A DNA stretch of 64,000 nt from LMUY01 sp964247705 (GTDB lineage Bacteria > Pseudomonadota > Alphaproteobacteria > Acetobacterales > Acetobacteraceae), in the NCBI GenBank assembly GCA_964247705.1, contig CAXTVQ010000015.1:9879-73878 (forward strand). The letters are read 5' to 3'. Position numbers and translations under genes: made by a program. The notes under the pieces are model-generated. The model searched no databases, had not been told where the DNA came from, and worked only from the letters and a program-made list of their open reading frames with translations. Positions 34,059 to 41,572 of this stretch are shown here, piece by piece (the stretch's first letter is position 1; every line of letters begins with the position of its first letter).

Positions 34059-36437
34059 ATGGAATATGAGCGCCGCTTCAAGTTCCTGATTTGTGCACCG
34101 TCGTTCAACGACGCCGATCTCGATTGGGGCCGGCTGCAGCAGATTGTCCACGAGACGGAGCGTCTCGGTTTCACCGTGCTGGTCGCGCGCAACACCGAAG
34201 ACGCCGAACTCGCCATCCAGACCGACGCCGCAATTGGCTGCATGGTCGTCGATTGGGGTAAGCGTGGTTTGCTCAGCAAGCCCGCCGGGTTGATTTCCCT
34301 GGTGCGACGCCGTGGGCTCGAGATGCCGGTGTTGTTGATGCTACGCCGCACGCGGCTGGAGGATGTGCCGGTCGAGGTGCTGAACCACACCGACGGCACG
34401 ATTTTCCTCTCGGAAGAAACACCCGAGTTCATCGCCCGCAACCTGGTCAGCCGCCTGCGCAACTACGCCGCGACGCTCAAGACGCCGTTTTTCGGCGCGT
34501 TGGTGGACTACGCCGAGCAGGGCAACCAGCTCTGGACCTGTCCCGGCCATAATGGCGGCATCTTCTACAGCCGCAGCCCGATCGGGCGCATCTTCGTCGA
34601 GCATCTTGGTCCGTCTATTTTCCGCGACGACCTGGATAACTCCGTCCTCGAGCTAGGTGACTTGCTGACCCATGAGGGGCCGGCGCTGGCGGCGGAGAAG
34701 GCGGCGGCCAAGATTTTCGGTGCCGAGCGGACGTATTTCGTGCTGAACGGCACGTCGTCCTCCAACAAGATCGTGCTGGGCGCGCTGGTCGCGCAAGGCG
34801 ACTTGGTGCTGTTCGACCGCAACAACCACAAAGCGGCCCATCACGGCGCCTTGCTGCTGGCCGGGGGCGTGCCCGTCTATCTGCCGACCGACCGCAACGC
34901 CTACGGCATGATCGGTCCGATCGACTATGCTGCCCTCGACGAGACGCGCATCCGCGAAGCGATCCGCGCCAACCCATTGGTCGACGACGCGGAAGCATGG
35001 CGCCGTGAACGCCCGTTCCGTGCAGCCGTGATCGAGCAATGCACCTATGACGGCACGATCTACGATGCGAACCTGATCCTCGAGCGGCTCGGCAAGCTGT
35101 GCGATTACATTCTGTTCGACGAAGCCTGGGCCGGGTTCATGAAATTCCACCCGCTGTACGCCGGCCGGTTCGCGATGGGCCTGGACGGGCTGGATGCCGA
35201 CCAGCCTGGGATCATCGCAACCCAGTCGACGCACAAACAATTGGCCAGCTTCTCACAAGCGTCGCAGATCCATATCCGGGATGGGCACATCAAGGGGCAG
35301 GAGCGCCGCGTCGAGGCGCGGCGGTTCAACGAGACGTTCCTGGTGCACGCGAGCACGTCGCCGTTCTACCCGATCTTTGCCTCGCTGGACGTGGGCGCCC
35401 ACATGATGAAGGGGCGCTCGGGCATGGTGCTGTGGGACGACACAATCCGGCTCGGCATCGAATTGCGCAAGAAGCTGCGCATGATCCGCCGGGAGTATGA
35501 CGCCAAGGAGACCGACCCGGCGCGGCGCTGGTTCCCGGATCCGTTCGTGCCGCAAAGGGTGATGTGGCGTGGCCCCGAGGATACAGCCCCGCGCGAGGTG
35601 CCTTGGGAAGACGTCACGACCGACGACTTGGCTGCGAACCCGGCCTATTGGGGTTTGGCGCCGGGTGAGGCTTGGCACGGCTTCACGCAGGTGGCGTCGG
35701 GTTACGCGATGACGGACCCGAACAAGCTGACGTTGCTGATGCCGGGCTTCGACCGGGTGACGGGCGAGTACGAGGAGCATGGCGTCCCCGCGGTGCTGCT
35801 GGCCGAGTATCTCCGCGAGAACCGCATCGTTCCCGAAAAGAATGATCTGCACAGTATCCTCTTCCTCCTCACGCCGGGTGTGGAGAGCAGCAAGGCCGGC
35901 ACGTTGCTGAGCTGGCTGGTGACATTCAAGCGTCTTCATGACGAGAATGCCCGATTGGAGGACGTCATCCCCGACTTCGTGCGCAAGCGCCCACAACGGT
36001 ATCACGGGATCGGCCTGCGGGATCTGAGCGGACAGATGCACGCCTTCTACCGTGAGGCCGGGATCAGCCGGATGCAGCGCCAGCAATTCCAGTCCGAGCA
36101 CCTACCGGAACTGGTTATGACGCCGCAGCAAGCCTCCCAATTGCTGACCCGCAACAAGGTGGACTATCTGCCGATCGATGCCATCCGCGGCCGGATCGCT
36201 GCGACCCTGATGCTGGTCTACCCGCCCGGGATCGCGACGATCATCCCGGGCGAGCGGATCGGCCGGCAGTCGGCGCCGATGATCGACTACCTGCTTGCCT
36301 TCGAACGCGCAGAAAACCTCTTTCCCGGGTTGAGCACCGAGATCCAGGGTGTCTACCGGGAGAAGCAGGCCGACTCCGTGCGTTTCTACACCTACGTTCT
36401 CAAGGAAGCGGTGCAGAACGGGACGAAAGCGGCATAG
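34059..36437 (+). CDS. Orn/Lys/Arg decarboxylase, PLP-dependent
   Basis: A 792-residue fold-type I decarboxylase of the large bacterial ornithine/lysine/arginine family. The N-terminal wing domain (about residues 1-130) has a receiver-like fold, the PLP domain holds K393 in the motif QSTHKQLASFSQAS, and a C-terminal domain follows. Family members make putrescine, cadaverine or agmatine and often serve in acid resistance; the substrate cannot be told from the motif. The ATG at 34059 has GAGG 8 bases ahead; an upstream in-frame start at 33957 is less likely. No amino-acid/amine antiporter is beside it. It ends 2 bases before the convergent 36440 gene. Confidence 0.88.
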   Translation: MEYERRFKFLICAPSFNDADLDWGRLQQIVHETERLGFTVLVARNTEDAELAIQTDAAIGCMVVDWGKRGLLSKPAGLISLVRRRGLEMPVLLMLRRTRLEDVPVEVLNHTDGTIFLSEETPEFIARNLVSRLRNYAATLKTPFFGALVDYAEQGNQLWTCPGHNGGIFYSRSPIGRIFVEHLGPSIFRDDLDNSVLELGDLLTHEGPALAAEKAAAKIFGAERTYFVLNGTSSSNKIVLGALVAQGDLVLFDRNNHKAAHHGALLLAGGVPVYLPTDRNAYGMIGPIDYAALDETRIREAIRANPLVDDAEAWRRERPFRAAVIEQCTYDGTIYDANLILERLGKLCDYILFDEAWAGFMKFHPLYAGRFAMGLDGLDADQPGIIATQSTHKQLASFSQASQIHIRDGHIKGQERRVEARRFNETFLVHASTSPFYPIFASLDVGAHMMKGRSGMVLWDDTIRLGIELRKKLRMIRREYDAKETDPARRWFPDPFVPQRVMWRGPEDTAPREVPWEDVTTDDLAANPAYWGLAPGEAWHGFTQVASGYAMTDPNKLTLLMPGFDRVTGEYEEHGVPAVLLAEYLRENRIVPEKNDLHSILFLLTPGVESSKAGTLLSWLVTFKRLHDENARLEDVIPDFVRKRPQRYHGIGLRDLSGQMHAFYREAGISRMQRQQFQSEHLPELVMTPQQASQLLTRNKVDYLPIDAIRGRIAATLMLVYPPGIATIIPGERIGRQSAPMIDYLLAFERAENLFPGLSTEIQGVYREKQADSVRFYTYVLKEAVQNGTKAA

Positions 36438-36439
36438 GG

Positions 36440-37099
36440 TTACTCTGCCGCCTGCATTGCTGCCGGCCGCTGCAAGCCTGGGACGAACGTGATGAGCAGC
36501 TCTCGGAAGCTGACCCAGAGCGGCAGGATCCGGTCGTCCGGCTGCAGATGTCGAGCGAGCGCTCCGTGCCCTGCATCGGGGTCGCTGTCGAAGCGGATAT
36601 GCTCGGAAAGAAAATGCCGGAACGCCATCAGCACCGGGTTGTCCCAGGTCGGCATGGTGAGCATGGCGGTGAACACGGCTTCGAGCCCGCCATCCTCATA
36701 GCTGGCAATGCTCATCGCCCGAGTCGGCTGGTCCAGCCCGCGAACCCAGTCCAGGTAACGCTTACCATGTGTCAGGAAATTCTGCCGTTTGTCGTCTGAC
36801 ATCGGGCCGAGTGCGAGGCTTCGGCGCATGAACTCGTCATGGTTCATCCGCTCTCCGGGGGCGGCTACTCCGGGCCAAGGCGAGAGATTGCTCGTGTCGC
36901 ATTCGCCTTGCTCCAAATCGAGCAACTTGTCGTCCGCCGGATGCAGGCGCCGAGCGATCTCGAGGTTCTCGCGAAATTGGATCGAGAAAAAGTAGTATGC
37001 CCATGCGACGTCGACGCACTCCTCCATAGCGAGGCTGCCCCAACGAAGTTGGCCGATGTCAGCGATTACATGTTCGAAATGACGACTGGTCGTGCTCAT
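36440..37099 (-). CDS. Haem-oxygenase-like (putative iron-containing redox) protein
   Basis: A 219-residue all-helical protein. The segment SEHIRFDSDPDAGHGALARH near residue 170 resembles the H-xxx-D plus downstream His metal motif of haem-oxygenase-like diiron oxidases and DUF3050-type proteins. An earlier Glu-rich helix (RENLEIARRLHP) may supply further ligands. The ATG at 37099 follows an excellent AGGAGG at 6 bases. It is convergent with the decarboxylase, 2 bases between stops. The class is tentative; diiron oxidases of this fold desaturate, cleave or N-oxygenate amino acids and fatty acids. Confidence 0.55.
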   Translation of the reverse strand: MSTTSRHFEHVIADIGQLRWGSLAMEECVDVAWAYYFFSIQFRENLEIARRLHPADDKLLDLEQGECDTSNLSPWPGVAAPGERMNHDEFMRRSLALGPMSDDKRQNFLTHGKRYLDWVRGLDQPTRAMSIASYEDGGLEAVFTAMLTMPTWDNPVLMAFRHFLSEHIRFDSDPDAGHGALARHLQPDDRILPLWVSFRELLITFVPGLQRPAAMQAAE

Positions 37100-37356
37100 A
37101 TGGACCTCCTACCGTGGGCGTTGCTGATGCGTCTCATATCTAAACCTTAATCTCCTAACTTACGCAATCCAGGTGATCTCAATTAAAACAGTCTCTCGGC
37201 AGTGTGATAAGAAGTGTTGTATTCCAGCCGCTAATATGGCAACTGTTATTGTTTTCGCGGTATGTCTCAAGAATGACGAGATTCTGTTTTCCACGACGTA
37301 GGGCAAGACGCCACCCGGTGCGTGCCGCTGACCTAGCCGCATGGAGGAGACTGTAA
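37100..37356. promoter_or_regulatory. AT-rich divergent regulatory region between the 36440 gene and metY
   Basis: This 257-base region is markedly less GC-rich than the surrounding genes and separates divergent transcription units. It contains a leader hairpin just upstream of metY: GGCA-AGA-CGC (37302-37311) pairs with GCG-TGCC (37320-37326). A GGAGGAGA ribosome-binding site follows at 37343. The consensus of the SAM-II riboswitch was not recognised by eye. Confidence 0.45.
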
Positions 37357-38712
37357 ATGCGCACCGAGACGATCGCTCTTCACGCCGGCTATCAGGCTGA
37401 CAACAACGTCCGGTCCGTGGCAGTGCCGATTTTCCAAACGGTCGCTTATGAGTTCGACAGTGCGGAGCATGCGGCCGCCCTGTTCAACCTCGAGGCGGAG
37501 GGCTTCCGCTACAGCCGCATCAGCAACCCGACCGTCGCCGTCCTGGAGCGGCGGCTCGCAGCATTGGAGGGTGGGGTGGGAGCGCTTTGCCTTGGCTCGG
37601 GGCAGGCGGCCATCCACAGTGCGATCCTGGCGCTCGCCGAGCCCGGCCGCAACATCGTTTCCGTGCCGCAGCTTTATGGCACCACCCACACGTTGTTCAC
37701 CCACGTATTGCCCCGCATGGGTGTCGTTGTCCGTCTGGCCCGCAGCGATCAGGCAAAAGATGTCGAGGCGCTGATCGATGGCGGCACGCTGGCCGTCTAT
37801 TGTGAAAGCGTGGGCAACCCTGCCGGCAACGTCGCAGACCTGGCCGCCTTGGCGGGGGCGGCGCACCGCCACGGCGTGCCGTTGATGGTGGACAATACCG
37901 TTGCCTCGCCCGTCCTGCTGCGCCCGATCGAGTTTGGCGCCGACATCGTCATCCACTCGCTGACCAAGTTCCTCGGTGGGCATGGCACGACCCTGGGGGG
38001 CGCCATCGTGGATGGGGGCACGTTCCCGTGGGCAGCCAATGCCGAGCGGTTCCCGATGCTGAACGAGCCGGACGCGTCCTATCACGGCCTGGTCTATGCC
38101 GAGCATTTCGGCGCCACGGCTTATATCGAGCGCTGCCGGAATTTCTGCCTGCGTACCACCGGCGCGGCGTTGTCGCCGCTGAGCGCCTTCCTGCTGCTGC
38201 AGGGCGTGGAGACCGTGGCGCTGCGCGTCGAACGGCACGTGCAGAACGCGCGCCGCGTGGCACAGGCATTGCGCGAGGATCCCCGCGTCGAGTGGGTGAA
38301 TTATGCCGGGTTCGAGGACAGTGCCTATTATGCCCTGGTCGAGCGCTACCTGGGCGGTCAGGCTTGCTCGCTGCTCACCTTTGGCGTGCGGGGGGGCGTG
38401 GCTGGGGGTGTCGCGTTCTACAACGCCCTGAAACTGGTCAAGCGGCTCGTCAACCTCGGCGATTCGAAGTCGCTCGCCTGCCACCCGGCTTCCACGACGC
38501 ACCGGCAGATGAGCCCGGCGGAACAGGTCAATGCCGGCGTCACGCCCGAGATGGTGCGGCTGAGCGTCGGCGTGGAACATATCGATGACATTCTCGCCGA
38601 TCTGGACCAGGCGTTGGCGTCCGCCGCGGCCCTGGCGAGCCATTCGGACGCCTTGGGGAGCCAATCTGCCGCCTTGGCGACCCAGTCGGCCGCTTTGATC
38701 GAACCAGTCTGA
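37357..38712 (+). CDS. metY: O-acetylhomoserine sulfhydrylase (MetY)
   Basis: A 451-residue PLP enzyme of the Cys/Met metabolism family that makes homocysteine from O-acetylhomoserine and sulfide. PLP binds K204 in HSLTKFLGG. Other markers are YSRISNPTV, GSGQAAIHSA and SLACHPASTTH. Past residue 424 the normal fold ends and a heptad repeat follows (ALxSQSA type, 3 copies), an unusual C-terminal tail. It leads an operon with a MetA-like acyltransferase 12 bases downstream. Confidence 0.92.
   Translation: MRTETIALHAGYQADNNVRSVAVPIFQTVAYEFDSAEHAAALFNLEAEGFRYSRISNPTVAVLERRLAALEGGVGALCLGSGQAAIHSAILALAEPGRNIVSVPQLYGTTHTLFTHVLPRMGVVVRLARSDQAKDVEALIDGGTLAVYCESVGNPAGNVADLAALAGAAHRHGVPLMVDNTVASPVLLRPIEFGADIVIHSLTKFLGGHGTTLGGAIVDGGTFPWAANAERFPMLNEPDASYHGLVYAEHFGATAYIERCRNFCLRTTGAALSPLSAFLLLQGVETVALRVERHVQNARRVAQALREDPRVEWVNYAGFEDSAYYALVERYLGGQACSLLTFGVRGGVAGGVAFYNALKLVKRLVNLGDSKSLACHPASTTHRQMSPAEQVNAGVTPEMVRLSVGVEHIDDILADLDQALASAAALASHSDALGSQSAALATQSAALIEPV
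38629..38697 (+). repeat. Degenerate 21-bp tandem repeat encoding the MetY tail
   Basis: Three 21-base units (38629-38649, 38650-38670 and 38671-38691) and a partial fourth encode ALASHSD, ALGSQSA, ALATQSA and AL. The unit length matches one heptad, so it could form a short coiled coil or be a neutral expansion. Confidence 0.6.
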
Positions 38713-38724
38713 GGGGCATAGGCG

Positions 38725-39669
38725 ATGCCGTTCCGCCAACACGATCCTGAGCCCGGCGTCGTCATTGGGTTGGTGAACAACATGCCCGCATCGGCGTTCC
38801 GCACCGCGGAGGTGCAGTTCGGCTGCCTCCTGCGGGAAGCGGCGGCCCGGATGCGACCGCGGCTGCGGGTGCAGTTGCGCTGTTTTGCGGTCAATCCATT
38901 CGTCGGCTCGACGTGCGAGGGGTTGGACGCATTGTGGCGGTCGCAGTTGGACGCGCTGATCGTTACCGGGACGCCGCCGCAGGCCGAGCACCTATCGGAG
39001 GAACCGTCCCTGCCGCTGCTGGCCCGTGTCGCGGACTGGGCTGCGGCAAACACCGACGCCGCTCTCTGGTCCTGTTTCGGCGCCCATGCCGCCGTCTATC
39101 ACCTGGACGGACTGGCCCGGCGCCGGCTCCCGGCGAAGCTTTCCGGTGTGTTCCGCTGCGAGCGTGCGAGCCAGGACGGACTGACGTCGAGTGCGCCGAG
39201 GTATTGGCCGGTGCCGCATTCACGTCACTACGACCTGGACGCGCAGGCCGTCGCCGATGCAGGCTACCACATTCTCTCGCGCGGCCCGGGCCTTACTTCC
39301 GGGACGGACGGCCTGGACAGTTTCGAGAAGAAGGTGGGACGCAGCTGGTTCCTGATGCTCCAGGGCCATCCGGAATACGATGCCTCCTCGTTGCTGCGCG
39401 AATACCGGCGCGATCTCCGGCGCGCGATGGCGGAGGGAACGGGCGTGCTGCCGGCCTTGCCGCTCGGTAGCGTGACGCCAGCGGTCGCCGCGAAACTACG
39501 GCGATCTCCAACCTCGCTTTCCACGCTCGCAGCGCTCGATGCCGTGATCGAGCGGCCTGGTGATCCGGGGTGGCACCGCCCGGCGGTGGCATTATTCCAA
39601 CGTTGGCTTGCCCAGATCGTGGCCGCCCAGAGTGACTACGCGTGCGACTGGCAGCTTGCTGCGTCATGA
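38725..39669 (+). CDS. Homoserine O-acyltransferase, MetA family
   Basis: A 314-residue MetA/HTS-type enzyme of the class I glutamine-amidotransferase-like fold. The catalytic Cys is C117 in WSCFGAHAA, and the His-Glu pair is H215 and E217 in GHPEYD; VPHSRH near residue 163 is also conserved. It would acylate homoserine with acetyl- or succinyl-CoA; the adjacent metY suggests acetyl. Its stop overlaps the next gene's start (ATGA). An upstream homoserine-specific label is not certain, as some residues differ from typical MetA. Confidence 0.82.
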   Translation: MPFRQHDPEPGVVIGLVNNMPASAFRTAEVQFGCLLREAAARMRPRLRVQLRCFAVNPFVGSTCEGLDALWRSQLDALIVTGTPPQAEHLSEEPSLPLLARVADWAAANTDAALWSCFGAHAAVYHLDGLARRRLPAKLSGVFRCERASQDGLTSSAPRYWPVPHSRHYDLDAQAVADAGYHILSRGPGLTSGTDGLDSFEKKVGRSWFLMLQGHPEYDASSLLREYRRDLRRAMAEGTGVLPALPLGSVTPAVAAKLRRSPTSLSTLAALDAVIERPGDPGWHRPAVALFQRWLAQIVAAQSDYACDWQLAAS

Positions 39670-41126
39670 GCACAGCGCTGTTCCCATCCCTCGAAACCCG
39701 GCATGCGCTGGAAGACAGGCTGACGCGGGCGCTGGCCGACGCGGACGGTCGAGTGCGGGAAGGGCCGGTAACGCCCGATTTCGACCCCGGCCGGTTCGCC
39801 GCTGAGTTGCACGCCATCGACTTCGCTCATCCTCGACCCTTGGCGGATTTGTGCGATTGGTCGATCGAGCAATTGGCGCACGGCACCGTGCATATGACGC
39901 ATCCGCGCTATCTCGGCCTGTTCAACCCGGCACCCAGTTTCCCCGCGCAATGCGCTGACCGCATCGTGGCCGCCCTCAACCCGCAACTGGCGACGGCCAC
40001 CACGTCGCCGGCCGCCATTGCCATCGAGGCACACGTGACCCGCGCCCTCGCCGCGCGCGCCGGCCTGCCGGATGGGGCGGGTGGCCACTTCACCTCGGGC
40101 GGCTCCGAGGCAAACGGCACGGCGCTGACCTGCGCGCTGACCCGGGCCGAGCCAGGCTTCGCCGAACGCGGCAGCCGCGCGTTCACCGGGCCGCCGGTGT
40201 TCTATATCTCTCAGGACAGCCACCTGGCTTGGATCAAGCTGGCGCACATGGCGGGGATCGGCCGCAGCGCCGCCCGGCTGGTTCCAGCGGCGGCGGATGG
40301 CCGCATGGATGTAGACGCGCTCGCCCGCCAGATCGCAGTTGACCGCCGCGACGGCTGCGTGCCGGTCATGGTCGTCGCCACGGCCGGCACCACGAATGCC
40401 GGAGCGATCGACCCTCTTGCAGCGTGCCACGAAGTGGCTGAGGCCGCTTCGGCGTGGTTCCATGTCGATGCTGCATGGGGCGGCGCGCTGGTCGTCTCCG
40501 ACCGTTTACGACCGATGCTGGCCGGAATCGAGGCGGCGGACTCGGTCACGATCGACGCCCATAAATGGTTTGCGACGACGATGGGTTGCGGCATGGTGCT
40601 GGTCGCCGACCCGGCCATCCTGACGGCCACGTACGATGTCCGCACCAGCTTCATGCCGTCGCACGAGCGAGGGATCGATCCCTACCTGACCACGGCGCAG
40701 TGGTCCCGCCGGTTCGCCGGGTTGCGGCTGTTTCTTTCGCTCGGCGCAGCAGGCTGGGCCGGGCACGCCGCCCATGTCGAGCGTGCCGTCACGCTGGGCC
40801 GTTTGTTGGCGCAAACCATGACCGGGCGGGGCTGGTCCGTCGTCAATGACCCGGCGATGGCGGTTGTCTGTCTCCAGCCACCACCGGGTTCGCCCGCCGT
40901 GGCAGCGATCGTGGCGCGCGTGCTGCAGGGTGGCAATGCCTGGGTTTCGGCTGGCAAGTTCGGCGGGAAGGAGGCCATCCGGGCCTGCATTACGCATGGC
41001 GAAACGACCGAGGGCGACATCCACGCCGTCGCTGATGCGCTGGTTTCAGCGATGGCTGACTTGCAACTCGCGTCAGTGCCGCGCGACGTAGAGCGGACAT
41101 CGTCCGTCATCGTCGCCGCACACTAA
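39666..41126 (+). CDS. Group II PLP-dependent amino-acid decarboxylase
   Basis: A 486-residue decarboxylase of the aromatic/glutamate/diaminobutyrate family. PLP binds K300 in TIDAHKWF. The stacking His is H186 in SQDSHLAW, and FHVDAAWGGA holds the pyridine-N Asp. Substrates in the family include Tyr, Trp, Glu, Met and diaminobutyrate and cannot be chosen from the motif. The ATG lies in an ATGA overlap with the MetA-like gene, so it is translationally coupled to methionine-type enzymes. It is convergent with rbfA, 4 bases away. Confidence 0.85.
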   Translation: MSTALFPSLETRHALEDRLTRALADADGRVREGPVTPDFDPGRFAAELHAIDFAHPRPLADLCDWSIEQLAHGTVHMTHPRYLGLFNPAPSFPAQCADRIVAALNPQLATATTSPAAIAIEAHVTRALAARAGLPDGAGGHFTSGGSEANGTALTCALTRAEPGFAERGSRAFTGPPVFYISQDSHLAWIKLAHMAGIGRSAARLVPAAADGRMDVDALARQIAVDRRDGCVPVMVVATAGTTNAGAIDPLAACHEVAEAASAWFHVDAAWGGALVVSDRLRPMLAGIEAADSVTIDAHKWFATTMGCGMVLVADPAILTATYDVRTSFMPSHERGIDPYLTTAQWSRRFAGLRLFLSLGAAGWAGHAAHVERAVTLGRLLAQTMTGRGWSVVNDPAMAVVCLQPPPGSPAVAAIVARVLQGGNAWVSAGKFGGKEAIRACITHGETTEGDIHAVADALVSAMADLQLASVPRDVERTSSVIVAAH

Positions 41127-41130
41127 GCGA

Positions 41131-41565
41131 TCAGTTTCCGTCCAGATCCCGCGCGACCTCGGGCGCCTTGAGCAGGGCGTCCACGTGCATCGCGTATTCG
41201 ATTGCCTCGTCCGGCTGGAAGCTCAGTTGCGGCACGACCCGCAGCCGCATTCCCTTGGCCAGCTCGCCGCGCAAATAAGGCGCCGCCCGCTTTAAAGCTG
41301 GCAAAAGTGCTGTGACATCCGTGCGTCCCAACCGCGATACGAAGGCCGTCGCGTTCTTCAGGTCGGGGCTGATCCGCACTTCGGCCACCGTCACATGCTC
41401 CCCGATCAAGTCCGGATCGCGGAATTCGGCCCGTGCGAACAGGGCGGAGAGCAGGTGGCGGATCTCTTCCCCCACCCGCAACTGCCGCTGCGTCGGCCCC
41501 TTCGGTGCAGGCCGACCGCGCTTACGGTCAGACCCGCCCTTCTTATCGAGGCCGCGCTTATCCAA
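41131..41565 (-). CDS. rbfA: Ribosome-binding factor A
   Basis: A 144-residue KH-fold 30S maturation factor. Hallmarks are RVGEEIRHLLSALF and the C-terminal RVVPQLSFQPDEA. The N-terminus is basic. The TTG at 41565 is chosen because it gives a normal N-terminus starting just after infB; an upstream in-frame ATG lies inside infB. It is the last gene of the rimP-nusA-infB operon. Confidence 0.9.
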   Translation of the reverse strand: MDKRGLDKKGGSDRKRGRPAPKGPTQRQLRVGEEIRHLLSALFARAEFRDPDLIGEHVTVAEVRISPDLKNATAFVSRLGRTDVTALLPALKRAAPYLRGELAKGMRLRVVPQLSFQPDEAIEYAMHVDALLKAPEVARDLDGN

Positions 41566-41572
41566 GCCGCGC

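Noticed and set aside
37240..37356. A SAM-II riboswitch before metY
   Set aside because: The conserved pseudoknot sequences of that family could not be found by eye; only a simple hairpin is present.
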